Assembly: GCA_037975125.1 (NCBI GenBank)
Contig: CM075862.1
Location: 40,080,024-40,144,023, forward strand
Direction of reading: 5' to 3'
DNA length: 64,000 nt
DNA from: Latrodectus hesperus
Taxonomy: Eukaryota; Arthropoda; Arachnida; Araneae; Theridiidae
Shown here: positions 23,801 through 38,569 of the stretch, in pieces
Layout: the number at the start of each line of letters is the position of its first letter
Numbering within the stretch: position 1 is the stretch's first letter
Notes under the pieces: model-generated
The model's database searches: none
What the model saw: only the letters and a program-made list of their open reading frames with translations
Told to the model about the DNA's origin: nothing
Made by a program: the position numbers and the translations under genes

Positions 23801-24430
23801 GCAAATTTTCAACCTAATGTAATCCCCATGCCTAGAATAGTTTGAAATTGTTGAATTAATTCCCTCAAATTCGGTTTTGGAACTAAAAAAAATTACCCAA
23901 TTTCCAAATGATTTAAAATTTCAGAGGAGAAAGAGAAACCCTCATGACTATACTCCCATAATTCATTGGAGATTAATTTTCAAGACAAAAGAGTACGTAT
24001 AAAGAAAGAAATTTATTTTATCATATTCGAGAGTTTTCCAACCAAAATAATTCTTTGGTTGGAAATTATTTTTAGAGTTGCAGTAGTAAACTGACAGTTA
24101 AATAATAGCTTTAAAATTTTTCAGCAAGTAAGAATTTAGTTAGTTGATTTGAATTAACATAGATGTAACATAACATGTATTAGATTCATCACTGATATAG
24201 AAAATTTCTTACAGATTTTGGATGGAATTATTTGTTTAGATTATATCATTTTACTTATGCGATTATCTTATCCTGCTTTGTAAAATGTTATTATAGGAAT
24301 ACATTGAAATAAAATCTCAATAAGAAAGTAACCATTAATTATGCTTTGATAACCATTAAGAATATAAAACCTTCCACAAATGTTTGTGTGGATATGATGA
24401 ATGTTTTAACATAGAATATAATTTCTATTT
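20801..24430. other. Long AT-rich stretch, one hairpin only
   Basis: No coding, RNA or transposon signal recognised, apart from the small inverted repeat at 22673-22710. Confidence 0.55.
22673..22710. repeat. Short inverted repeat (17-nt arms, 4-nt loop)
   Basis: AGAATAATCTAAGTAAA (22673-22689) pairs with 22694-22710 with one mismatch around AAAA. It resembles an intrinsic hairpin, but no function can be assigned in this context. Confidence 0.7.
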
Positions 24431-25180
24431 TGAGATTCTCAGTCATTTTTTTCCTATATCCTTTCTTTTCTTCAATAATATCCGATCTCTAGAAAGTTTT
24501 CATCTTTATGGTTCTAAAAGGAGCGCTATAGTTGACAATTTTATCACCAAGCAACGTGACCCCTAAAGTGGGTGAGTCTTCGTCATTTAGAAAAAGGGGG
24601 ATTGAGCAGAAAATTGACAGACAAAGCTTTTTATCATTAATTTTAGATGATATTGCTACAATGATTTACTTTACGCACCTTGACCACTATTAGCGAATAC
24701 GACGGATCTTTGACTGGGTTGGTAGAAAACTCACACCATGAACAACGCCTATTCCTACCAGTCCATAGCCATTCTTACCAGTTCCTACCATACCCATTTC
24801 TGCCAGTCCATACCAGTCTTCTCCCATTAGTCAGTCTCTTATGGAAGGATTAAAATATGTTATGAAAAAGAGGAATTAAGTATTATATGCTGTTTATCAT
24901 CAGAATTAGAGAAGAATGAAACCATAAACATGGCAAATTGGATAGTCAGAAAACAAAACTGAATTTTAGTTAATTCTGGCCATATAAGAAACATTGTTCT
25001 TCTTGGCAATGATGCTAAAACATATTGCGTCCAAACCTATTGTTTTCTGCTTCAGGTGAGATTAAAAATGAGAACTGTCAACTTATATGCTAAGTTTGCA
25101 CTTGACATGCTTGAAAATAATGAGGTGACACTCTCTTTACTTAGTTGCTAAGATCAACAAAAATATGCACAACCAGAACC
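24431..25180 (+). other. Mixed-composition island: open frame and imperfect CTACCAGTCC-type repeats
   Basis: A frame is open for 53 codons from 24532 (after a TAG) to a TAG at 24691, reading LTILSPSNVTPKVGESSSFR and ending FTHLDHY; a TATAG just before it could be a splice acceptor. From 24755 to 24835 imperfect repeats of a Pro/Ser-coding word (CCTACCAGTCCATA and variants) follow. Around 24960-25060 one frame reads LVNSGHIRNIVLLGNDAK, faintly like a retroelement aspartic protease but with the catalytic Asp replaced by Asn. It may be an old LTR-retroelement gag/protease relic or an exon cluster. I cannot identify it. Confidence 0.2.
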
Positions 25181-25379
25181 TTATTTTTTACCTACTTACC
25201 AATTTACAATGAAAATTACTGTAGAAATCTATTTAAATGTATTCAAAGAAAACCTTTCCATGAAAATATTTGGAAAAATATTTGCTTTGGAAGATTTTAT
25301 TCTTTTTTTTCCTTATATATATGAAGATACGTAAAATAATCTAAAATACCTCATTAAATCAAGATCATTTGCCGGTACA

Positions 25380-25525
25380 AGTATATATTTTAAATATAAA
25401 ATTTATATATTTTAAATATAAAATATAAAATTTTAAAATTAAATATAAAATTTTAAATTTTAAAAGTATATATTTTAAATATAAAATTTTAAAAAGTATA
25501 TATTTTAAATATAAAATTTTAAATA
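25380..25525. repeat. AT-rich imperfect tandem repeat
   Basis: Copies of a unit beginning AGTATATATTTTAAATATAA start at 25380, 25465 and 25495, with shorter TTTAAATATAAAA pieces between. This is locally duplicated low-complexity DNA. Confidence 0.8.
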
Positions 25526-25900
25526 AATATGGCAAATAATTTATGTATCTTCTTTTTAGTTGTCATTGGAAAAAGTATGAGCACAATACTTTCAGATATG
25601 ATATTTTATTTTAAATGATTATATAATTCAGATTTTTCATATTTTATATAAGCATATATGTTTAGAAATTGTATATTTTATATAGATATATAAAATGCAT
25701 TATTAATTTGAAAATAGTTATCTTATACACGAATTTAATGTACCACCTCTTAAGTGTTTTACATTTATCTTATTTTAAATAATTTTATATATAAGGTGTA
25801 TTTGTGTGGGGTCTCTTTTCTAAATTAATTTATTATACTATACACAGTCTACCTTTATGTTTGTGGACGTCTTATAGTTTGATGGAAAATCTTTGGAAAC
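25526..25900. other. AT-rich DNA, no feature seen
   Basis: Low-complexity AT-rich sequence with no recognised feature. Confidence 0.5.
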
Positions 25901-26330
25901 AAGTTTGAAATTAAGTTTTAAAGTGAAAGATCCCCACTGATAAAAATTCTCAGCGTGATTTCCACTCTGAAAATTGAAAAATAAATTATATCAATCATTT
26001 ATTCCAACATCTAAATCCTCTCGCGTGATGCATTTTAATTTTTCGTTAACAAAACAAAAACAAAACATTAAGGAAATCGTGTTTACAACTAGCTTTCCCC
26101 GCAGAATAGAAAATTTGGGAATTTATTTATTTTTTTCCCTCTACTCCCGGAAATGAAACTGAAATCACTGTAAGGAACCTATTAAAATACTCATCATGCT
26201 TAGGAAATCAGAATTTTATTTATTCTGGCTTCTAAAGAGGAAGAATTGAGAGGGAAGGTCAGCAAAGGAAATGAAAGTCAAATCCCTTTTTTTTCATTTC
26301 GGGTTTCTTTCATTTTCGATTAAAATATAA
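25900..26330. other. Moderately GC-richer island, possible conserved noncoding DNA
   Basis: The composition rises here relative to the flanks. A 60-codon open frame (25974-26156) has no recognised domain. No repeat edges were seen. A conserved noncoding element is possible; this rests on composition alone. Confidence 0.2.
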
Positions 26331-28107
26331 TGGAAAAAAGATGAAGTCAAGAGTTAAATGACTGAAATAGACAAGGAAAATACATATTTGATTACAAATT
26401 TTAAGATTTAATATTCATATCTTTTATCTAAAACCGACTCGTAAATGCTGATGATTAATTAGAGATAATGTTGGATTAATGTGCAAAATTTATTGAATAA
26501 TAAAAAAATTGCTGAATTTCATTACTTATAAAACATATATGGATGATGAAATTCAAATTTATTAAAAAGAAAATTATTTTAAAGAAGAATTATCGAAATA
26601 ACATATTTATTCATTACATTTTGTTTTGTGGATGCTTCTTCTTATACTTGCTTTTCTTAAACTGCTTTTACATAAATAGTTCACATTTAAGTGTAAATCA
26701 CACATATATTTATATTTAAGCAATCATTTTTTGATTAAAATTAAAAATTCATTTCTTTTCTTTTTATTATGTTCGGAAACATAATCGAAAGTTTTAGTTA
26801 TTTAATAACATTCTGCTGAAATCCAAAGAAATTCAACATTTATTATATGTATCAATTATAAAAGGACATTAAATACATAAAAAAATTAAATTTGCCGCAA
26901 AAGCTTTCATTTTGATACCGTATTACTGATAAAAACGCTGATGGGATATAATCAACATTTATAATTGTAAAGTTAATTAAAACAAAAAATTGTGAGCTTT
27001 TCTGTGAAGATAGAATCCAAAAAATAAGAACCAAATTTATTAAGAATATTTTGTTATTATTTTACAATATTTCTAAAGAAATTAAAAAATATAAAATTTT
27101 CACTGCAGTATTCAAAGAAAATTACGCTTTGATTTTTTTGATATAAATTTTACAAAAATTCTACTTTTTTTAATATACTTTTCATATATTAAAAGAAATA
27201 TTTATTTTTCTAATCTAATAAATTCTTTAACTTTCGTCTAAAGTAACAGTATGTTTTCATATTTTTTTTTTGATTAAGCTCTTTCAACATATAATACACT
27301 TTGTGAAGATAAAACGGAATAGATCTGGAAATTTATCTTAATAATTCTAGTAATTTTAGTTTATCTTTATAAGAACTCATCTGCAAAATATTGGTTTAAA
27401 TTTATTTCTTCTTTAAATTTGTAATAGCATTTTACACTGTTATATATTTATTATAATTGAGATTTATCAGTTTAAGAAAAATATTACTTAGCATAGAATA
27501 AGTAAACAATTCATGTAAAAAACATAAAAATAAAGAAAATCCTGCATCCAGAAGTTACTCAAAAGTTTTAAAAAATTTAACAAAATTTATCAGCCGTAGA
27601 CAGTATATCAATTTTACATCAAATAATGAAATTAGGCATTTTCCCTGCTTTTTTAACTTCTCCCTTTAATCATTTATATAATTTCTAAATAGTTTCTATA
27701 AATTGTTAAATGCATTGTATGAAAATTCTTATACAAAATATATTTAAAGGTTATTTTTGATGCTAAGTATAAATAATCAAATCAAGTATAAGATTCAAAT
27801 ATTCAAATTTTTTATTCCATGAAATTTTAATTATTTTAGTTAGCTTTAAAAGTGCTATTTTAAAAACTCTTACGATAAACCTGTTCTTATGTAACAATTT
27901 ATAAATTTAACTGTAAAAAATACAAGTGTTAATTAATTTTGGTTTTATAAAGTAAATATATATGCTTAGAATCTCTCTTAAATGCATGTCATTAAATTGT
28001 AACAAACAAATTGCATACATACACACACAGACATGATACGAATGCGATAAATATCATTTTTATCGAGGAATGAAAAATGCTATCTAATCATATACATATA
28101 TACAAAT
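26331..28107. other. AT-rich DNA, no feature seen
   Basis: No coding, RNA or repeat boundary recognised. A short CA run near 28018-28028 is the only simple repeat. Confidence 0.5.
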
Positions 28108-28276
28108 AATTATCAAAATTAAGGAAACACCTGTTAAAATAACTTTCTTCAATGCGCTTCGTAAGCACTAAACAATAATAGTATAGTTACCAGTTTTTTA
28201 TAAATAGAAACATATATACTTTGGTTGTATGGGGTAGCTTTAAAAATCTCGATTTTTTAAGAGCGTAAAATGTCGG

Positions 28277-28353
28277 ACCTCTTAGATTTTCAAATCTACC
28301 AAATTCTCTAAATTCTGCAGATTCTCTACCGAATCTACCTCTTAGATTTTCAA
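28277..28353. repeat. 60-bp-spaced direct repeat inside the Tc1 relic
   Basis: ACCTCTTAGATTTTCAA occurs at 28277-28293 and 28337-28353. It is a local duplication within or just before the transposase N-terminal region, which adds to its disruption. Confidence 0.75.
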
Positions 28354-29349
28354 CCAGCAAGTGAGACCCAACTTTTAAGCGTTTTTAGTGGTACGGTGGC
28401 TAAAATCATGTCTTCATACACATGGTGTGGCAGGAGAAGCTTGGCAAAGTAAAATAGTGGATTGCAAAAAGAAGCTCAGTGAAACTGACGATGGGTATTA
28501 AAGCGGATTGTTATGCCAACGATAACACTGACAATAACTGCAGAGCTCAGTCAGTATCTAGATTCTCCAATCTAATGGTTACAGTTAGAAAGTGCCTTCA
28601 CTAAGAGAACATTTAAAAAAGAGCAGTAGTTTACAAGCTATGTGTCACACATATTAATGCCAAACATCATCAATAGTGATGACACACTCACAAAACCTGA
28701 TCGATTCACCAGTGGAAGAAAGTAAAATTGTTTGATGAATCTTTTTTCAAATCTTTTTGTACAACATGATGGGTGCACATTTGGAGGACATCTCTTCAAG
28801 TGCAAAGATCATGATTGTCCACTTTTAAGTGTCAAGTATGCTGGTGGGTCTGTCACGGTATGAGAAACTGCGTTGTAGTTTTATCGTGAACCAAGTCTTA
28901 ACTTTAAAATGAAGGATCTCTAGTGAGAAGTATATAAAAATATTAGCAGACCATATTCATCCTATGATACAAACTTCAGTTACTGCAGGAGATGCAAATT
29001 TTCCAGGGTGATAATGCACCTCTCCACGCAGCATAACCTGTCCAATCATGGTGTAAGGAACACGAAAATGAAGTTAAAAATCTATCATGGTCAACACAGT
29101 CACCCACTCTCAATTATAATTAAACATTAAGGATCTATTTCAGAGCGCTTGATATGGAACCTCCAATAATGGAATATATGGCCAAAATACCAATATTGGA
29201 ACGATATCCAATATTGGAATTTCTTCCAAAACTTTCAGAATATTACCGAGAAGAATGGTACAATGTTTTACTAAACATCATTCAGCAATTATATGAATTG
29301 AATATTATACGAATCTAAGATGTGTGCCAATGGTCTTACATCATACTAA
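28340..29349 (+). pseudogene. Tc1-like transposase pseudogene, heavily mutated
   Basis: Recognisable pieces in order: LLSVFSGTVAKIMSSYT with SLAK (second helix-turn-helix region, about 28365-28450), TITAELSQYLDSP (about 28530), FDESFFKSF with the first catalytic Asp at 28734-28736, VHIWRTSLQVQRS, QGDNAPLHAA with the second Asp at 29010-29012, SWSTQSPTLNYN where the expected catalytic Glu codon is now TAA (29121-29123), LSEYYREEWYN (about 29233-29265) and a terminal CANGLTSY stop at 29347-29349. Many stops and frameshifts separate these. The transposase would have acted in the nucleus on TA targets; it is certainly dead. Confidence 0.85.
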
Positions 29350-29395
29350 AAAAGATTCTGTATAGATCTAAGGTATTTACCTTGTTTTGCTAACC

Positions 29396-31559
<2,164 letters not shown>

Positions 31560-32260
31560 TTCAAAGTCTCTGGATCAATGTTGGTACTGTGAACTTTTGC
31601 TAGATATTTTTTACAGAAGCTTATACTAAAATCCCTCGTGTAATGCTTCAGGCCTTTTCTGCCCACACATTAGGCAAATTATTCAGTAAACTATCAGACA
31701 AGCTGTTCAGGGTAAAGCTTATAAATGCGGCTTCTCTGCCATAATTTAATTTTCCTGCTCTGATCATATTTCGGAGCTCTGTATTATGCCCAATAGTTAC
31801 ACCACAACAACTGCATAACTTTCAATATGTTATCTTTATGGAAGTGAACGTCAAACAGAGAGGAAATGCGATGTTTAACAAATTGATTCGTATAAAACAC
31901 AGGCGCTTCATGAAATATGGATGACAAGAGCCAAGTATAAAATATCAGCGGCGATCTGACTAGAAGAATGGCTTCATTTATAAAAAGGAAAAAAAAGTGG
32001 GTATACGCTCCAGGCGTAGGCTTGAAATTGAATGCGAAACAGACAGATGGACATTTAGACTGGAATTGAAAACAAAAGATAAATTGAAAAAATACCCTTG
32101 TCTGATTCAGACCCTGGATCGTATATATTTCGAATCTTTTTTTTTATTCTTTATATCCGTGTGTGAAAGTTTCCCAGGATCTTCCAAAAAAAGGAGACTT
32201 TGGGCCATTGTTAAGAAAACTATAGGGAAATAGAATTTCTGAATTTGTTTTTTTTCCTTT
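31560..32260. other. Higher-GC island, unidentified
   Basis: Mixed composition over about 700 bp. A 78-codon plus-strand frame at 31997-32233 (charged start, including IRSRRRLEIECETDRWTFRL) has no recognised domain. On the minus strand around 31650-31740 a short frame (LNSLSDSLLNNLPNVWAEKA) resembles a retroelement pol linker only vagely. Either conserved noncoding DNA or a very old mobile element. Confidence 0.2.
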
Positions 32261-32619
32261 CGGATATATCTTTTTGGCATTATTCAAAATCTTTTACCTG
32301 ACACCACCTTTTGCCTCAAATATAGAACCATACATTTTGTTCTACTATTGAATTTCGTACAATCGTATTAGAGATTATTGTAATAATTTAAATCAATTCT
32401 GATGTTAGTTAAGTATTTAGAGTTAAGTTAGATGGCATTCATTAAAAAGTATTTTAAAAATTTTGTGTAATTTTAAAATCAAATGTTTCTTTTATCAATT
32501 TTGTACAATAAATTAAAAATTGTTCTGAACAAATCTGAGTTAGTTAAAATTATACGAGCTTTGAATTTTACATTTTAATAAAGTAAAAAATAAACTTAGA
32601 GCAAATATATGAAGGATAT

Positions 32620-32998
32620 TTTGTTGTTATTTATGACACATGGACAAACCAAGCTCCCATGCCGTTGGCTATGCGAATTTAAGTCAGTAGGGTGCGTCTT
32701 TTGTTTAACCAGAGAACCATGAATGAGTAAGTACGACTTTGTCCTGAACTCCTCTGATAGATGGCGTCCTAGACGATTCACCTCCTTAGTTTTGACATTG
32801 ATCTGGAGGGGGAGGAAATTTCCTCCAGACCATTACACCCATGATAACTGCTCAACGACTGCCCACAGGACTTTTAATTCCACAGATTTAACGAGTTCGT
32901 ATATTGCATGTACTCGGTGGGCCATTGGCGGCATTGGGAATCAAATATTGCCTTTCCGAACGGAAACCCGGTGTCCTAATCATAAGACTACCACTGCC
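32620..32998 (-). mobile_element. tRNA-derived SINE (copy 2, minus strand)
   Basis: Read on the minus strand from 32998, the head begins GGCAGTGGTAGTCTTATGAT (tRNA-like start and A box). A degenerate B box (ATTTGATTCCC) falls at about 32935-32946 and a body of about 300 bp follows. The 3' end, on the plus-strand left, is a short ATAACAACAAA tail. Flanks 32605-32619 and 32999-33013 match at 13 of 15 positions and look like a mutated TSD. Short open frames overlapping this block are artefacts. The family differs from the other two SINEs in its body. Confidence 0.72.
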
Positions 32999-33013
32999 AT
33001 ATATTAAAGATAT

Positions 33014-33399
33014 AAATTGCCTTATAAATAAAATTAAAAACTTCATGTGCAATAATGAGAATTCTAGAAGACACATCGGAAAATGCAATTATAAGAGTTA
33101 AAGAACTTGTAATCAACAGAACGACTTCGAACGTAGTTGGTTATGAAATTCGAGAAACTGATTGACAAAACAAAATAAAAAGGCATTTGCTATAGTAAAC
33201 AGACAATTTGAAGCTGAGGCATTCATAGCAATGTTTACGAAATGGAAAATATCATTTAAATGAATATTACAGCAGGATATGATAATCTGCAAATGTGAAA
33301 GAAATTTTAATGATTGGGCTATAGGTCCGAACTGACATTAAATTATTGTTGTCTGTTATTCAATATAAAGCAATTACAGTTTTCTATAACCCATGAAGT
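33014..33399. other. AT-rich DNA, no clear feature
   Basis: No clear signal; it may belong to the eroded element that follows. Confidence 0.4.
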
Positions 33400-33720
33400 T
33401 TTCCTCCATCTGAAGGCATTTCCACCAGGTTTAAAAATTTCTGACTTTAACCTCGTAACATCAATTACAGCGGGTTAGCTGTGGAAAATCATGTCAGTCA
33501 CCAGATTGGCAGAATATAATGTTCAGTGATAAATTTCGCTGCTTGTTTTTAGATCAAATAACAATAGCAATCATCTATGAAGTGTTCTACGCCAACATTT
33601 TTAATACATCTTACGTTTTGCAAGGTATTTGACCATTACATCAGATGTGATGATATGGGATGTTCTTTTCTGTAGTCTTTTTTCTACAATATACTTTTTC
33701 TTGTCATCTTGTACACAACT
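33400..33720 (+). pseudogene. Possible Tc1-like transposase relic
   Basis: One frame reads CGKSCQSPDWQNIMFSDKFR (about 33480-33540), matching the usual layout of Tc1 transposases around the first catalytic Asp (W-x5-FSDE-type motif, here FSDK). A further segment near 33590-33665 fits the region before the GVMVWG motif. No inverted repeats or later catalytic residues were found. The call rests on short similarity and could be wrong. Confidence 0.35.
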
Positions 33721-34479
<759 letters not shown>

Positions 34480-37400
34480 GAAAATATACATAAATTCTAT
34501 GACTTTTTAAAATTTTTAAAGTGTTTTCGCATAAACATTTCTCTAATTCTGATAGTAGGTGTTTAAAAAATTGGCTTTCACTCTTTTTAAAAACTTAGTT
34601 CATTCTCTGGCCTGCACATGGTATTTACACACATTTTTGTCTATAAGTTTTCGATTATAAAGTGATTATTAAAAATTTATTATTTCTTTAAGGTACTCCC
34701 AAAAGGGATCTATATAACGAGTATCTAGAAACAGGATGGTATACCCTAGACTAAACGGTTTAAATTATTGGAATCAAAAATTGCTTGAGAAAATGTGAAG
34801 TTATACATATAGAAATGTACAATTGTACATATATACAATTGTGAAATTGTACATATACTTGGGATGAAATTTCTGTTTTAAATTTCTGAGTTAATTGTTA
34901 TTAAATGCCTCTATTTGATATGAATGGTAGAAGAAAAATATTTGCCAGTAATATAATAGAAGATAACGATGGTTGATGCCCAAAGTCATTTGAAATATTT
35001 TATACATATTCCAATTTTTATCAAAATTATTTATGATAAAACTATTTAAAAACTTAAGCTCTTCGTCGTCAGTAACTTAAATGTGTCTTTCTTTTCAAGA
35101 ATTGTGCTTTTAGATTAAAATTTGATTACAGATATTAACTTTAGTAAAAAATTTCTATCAACCTTTGTATTCATTAATTCGCTTTGATGGCACTTAGTAC
35201 TAAGCAAACATTTTGTTGCTTAACATATATTATTTTTAGTAATATCTTGCACTTAGTAAACATTATGTAAAACACTCGTTCGTATTTCATAGCCTTCAAT
35301 GATACTAATTAATTTTATATTTTTAAATTAATTAAATTTTTTGAGCTACATGCTGCATTTTCTAAAGCAAAATTTCTCCCTTAGATATTCTTTAGGAAAA
35401 TAAAGGTACTCAACAAAATAGTAGGTGTCTAACTTATTTTACAGAATAAAATAAATTAGACGCGTGAAAAATTAAAATTTTTCACCAAAACAAATTTTAC
35501 CACTTTCAGTTGCAATGCTGGCAATAGACTGCTGTGCTAAAATTAGTGTTTTAATTTCAGGAATCTTATCAATGCGTCAATAATAATTCGCATAAAATCT
35601 TACGCTTGATTAATATACACGTGATTATTTAAAATAGATTTGTTTCATTCATTCCTAAATTTCACGAAAATAAATGATAATCTAATTCTGAGGTCCTAAA
35701 TATTCTGAATATAGTAACATTTCACTCGCATGTCAATATATATGCATAAAATGTTGTTTAGATACATATATATTGACATCATACCTGTACCACAAAAATT
35801 ATTGGTTGAGGGATATTAGCATTAGTTAGATTATGTATTAGATTAGTTTCATTTCTTAATCCGATATAGAAAATTATCATGCTTATTTCAACAAACCAGA
35901 AACCATTATTCTTTGTTTCCTCAACTAATTCCTCAGGACAACTGTGAAGATAATCCCATCAGAATTCACTGCTCTCTTTACTAGCAGCATTGTGAATATT
36001 AAGGGATTTGTAGCTTATGCTTGGACAAAGAATAGTAATATTCCTGCTACCAAATTTTCTTTCCTTTAGTTTCTCCAAGCTGTCAGCAGTATTTGTTATT
36101 CACTGGAGGTTATACCAAACTTTTTCTTTCTATTATGATAAGGAAACTTCTTTCGTAAATCATAGATTATTTTTATTTTGACTAGGAAATATTTATTCAC
36201 ATCGAAGAATGGCTGGTATGACACTTAATTACTAATAAATTAATTATTAATTCTTATTGTTTTGATTATTTGTATTACTTAATATTTTCTTCCATTGATA
36301 AAAAAGTTTTTCAGAAAAATAAAATAATAATTAAATTTGTAAAACGTTTTCGTTTTGTTTTTAAATTCAGATAACAAAATAAGATAATGGACTTAAAATC
36401 CCAGTATCTTATCTTAACTTAAAACTCTGTAATTATAAACTCTTAGACATGTAAAAATTTGTTTTGTGGGTAAACTCACGGAAGCTTAGGCTTTTAAAAA
36501 GTGTCTACTCAGTACACAATTTTTATTTACTGTTTCCCATAACTTATTTAGTTGTGTTATATTTTTAATTCATATTTTTACCAACATTAAATTTTTAAAC
36601 AAAAACATATATTTTAATATTTTTATCATTGCAGTGTGACGTGTAAGCTATAATGTGTTCCACGAATATCATTATTTTATTCAAGTGGGGGATATTTTCT
36701 TTTGTCATTTTTTCAGAGCGTATATTTTGTCATTTTGTTGAATATTTTAAATAAGTTAGTATATTTAAATAGGAGTTAAACGTTAAAATAGATAATCCAT
36801 TTGAATTTCGTGTAACAAAATCAATTGACGTTCAGTTTTTAAAAGTTAATCATTACTAACGGAAACAGTGTTATTAATAAAGTGCTCCTGTCTTTTTCCA
36901 TTGCATAACTATTGTGACCTGAAAAACTAATCAGTTGAATAATTACCTTGCTGATTTTCTCTGGCTTACTACATCTTACATGTGATCAAAAGAAAATATA
37001 TTTTGAATAATATGGGTAAATCCCTCTCATGAATATTAGAACATTTTTAAAATTGAAATAGACTGTAATAAAACTAATCTTTTATAAATTCTAAAATCAC
37101 ACGACAAAGCTTCCTTGAACATAAAGAAACTCTTGCAAGAAAATCTTCACACTATATAACTAGTTTTGATATTTTTTGTTATAGATTGTATAAGGCGATT
37201 TCACTTTTTATCATTTTGACTTTACTCAAGAAAAGTGGAAATAGAGAAATTATTACTACATTCATCATTGTATTAAATTTGTAGCTATACCTAATTAACT
37301 ATAAATGCATTCGTAATGGTTCTATGAATAATAAAATATTATTTAATTATTCATTGAAATTTTATTCTTCTAATTTTTGAATTAATTCTCATTCAATAAG

Positions 37401-37679
37401 TACATTGGTTTTATTAATAACAGTAAGCAGAAATTTATATTCCAAGCTGAAACTATTCTGGAACATTTGTCTAACAATATCTCGTATAGTTTTTAAAATG
37501 GGAACATGATTCAAATGACCGGCTAATGTACTTTTTAGATTCAAAATATATAATTAGTTTCTGAAGATCATCAGCTTTATGCAAAAGATAAGTTCACCAT
37601 TTTTCTCCTTGTCTAAATCTTCATTCATACACGTCAATTGTGTGCAATTGTACAAGTGAAATTATAGGCAAGAAGAAGC
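34480..37679. other. Long AT-rich stretch, no feature seen
   Basis: No coding-like frame, tRNA, repeat boundary or mobile-element motif recognised over about 3.2 kb. Confidence 0.5.
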
Positions 37680-38330
37680 ACAAAATTAATATTTACTTCT
37701 GCAATATCCCCTCCCAACGTTCATTTCTGCCTTTCAGTGATCTAAACCTCTCATCAGAAATCATGCACCTCCGCTTCCACTTCTCATTTTGTTTTGAAGA
37801 CTGGTCTGAAGATTTGTAACAAAATTTTGCTTGGACTTTTCAAAGAAAAATGTCATATTCACGAGCACTTGAAATAAGAAATTCAAAAGATTACTAAATT
37901 TATGATCCCCGATTAGAGGGCGCTATGGTTCACTAATGACGACTAGGACACATATCATGATAGCAATATACTACATGTGATATGATACCTCTATGTGTAA
38001 CAGGCTAAATATGGAGATCTTTTGCTTGATCCCTGGTTCTAAATTACGAAGACCCACACAATTGTCTGATAGTGATGGTACACCTACTTGGTACTTCACT
38101 ATATAAGTTGTCATCACTTCCACCTTTTGTAAAGCTGAAATGTTGAAATCGTAAGAGTGGTCAGACATTAAAAATGATCCAAATTATTTGTCACTCAGTG
38201 GTAGTATTTTGCACGCGTATTTGCTTAGATCAACAGTCATACGCAGAGATATGCATTCTGATAGCTAATGTGTACAAAATCTCTTCCTATAAAAAGACGG
38301 AAGGTCTTCATATTTTGTTTTGAGATAAGC
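37680..38330. other. Higher-GC island, unidentified, possibly an old repeat
   Basis: The block from about 37905 to 38330 has mixed composition and a word structure (GAGGGCGCTATGGTTCAC, GACCCACACAATTGTCTGA) that looks like an eroded dispersed repeat rather than unique DNA. A 65-codon minus-strand frame (37971-38168) has no recognised domain. No TSD or inverted ends found. Confidence 0.25.
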
Positions 38331-38569
38331 CTTTTTTTTATCTAAATCTGTCAAAAAGTTCACCGATTTGGGCTTTGAAAACTACAAATCAAAGTGATAT
38401 AAATTTTGAAATGAGGAAAAAGATTGTTGCCACAAAGTGCTTTTTTTTTATCTAAGACCTTTCCTAAAATTCCATCTAATAAAAAGAAAAATTTTTTTTC
38501 TGTGTTTATAAGATGTTAATAGATCAATTTCAGCCTATTTATAAGAGACATGGGTTTTAATGATGGTGA

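Larger units (their letters stand above)
28108..29395 (+). mobile_element. Old Tc1-like DNA transposon, about 1.29 kb
   Basis: A plus-strand transposase relic lies between degenerate inverted ends. The left end reads AATTATCAAAATTAAGGAAA (28108 on) and the right end AGGTATTTACCTTGTTTTGC (29371 on), which matches the reverse complement of the left end with several mismatches and an indel. The length is close to the Tc1 norm. It is far more eroded than the copy at 5690-7223 and belongs to a different Tc1-like family, as judged by its termini and by the CANGLTSY C terminus. The exact ends are uncertain by several bases. Confidence 0.72.

Noticed and set aside
31640..31745. Minus-strand NLPNVWAEKA-like text as a retroelement pol linker
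   Set aside because: Too short, and no neighbouring retroelement motif could be found on either side.
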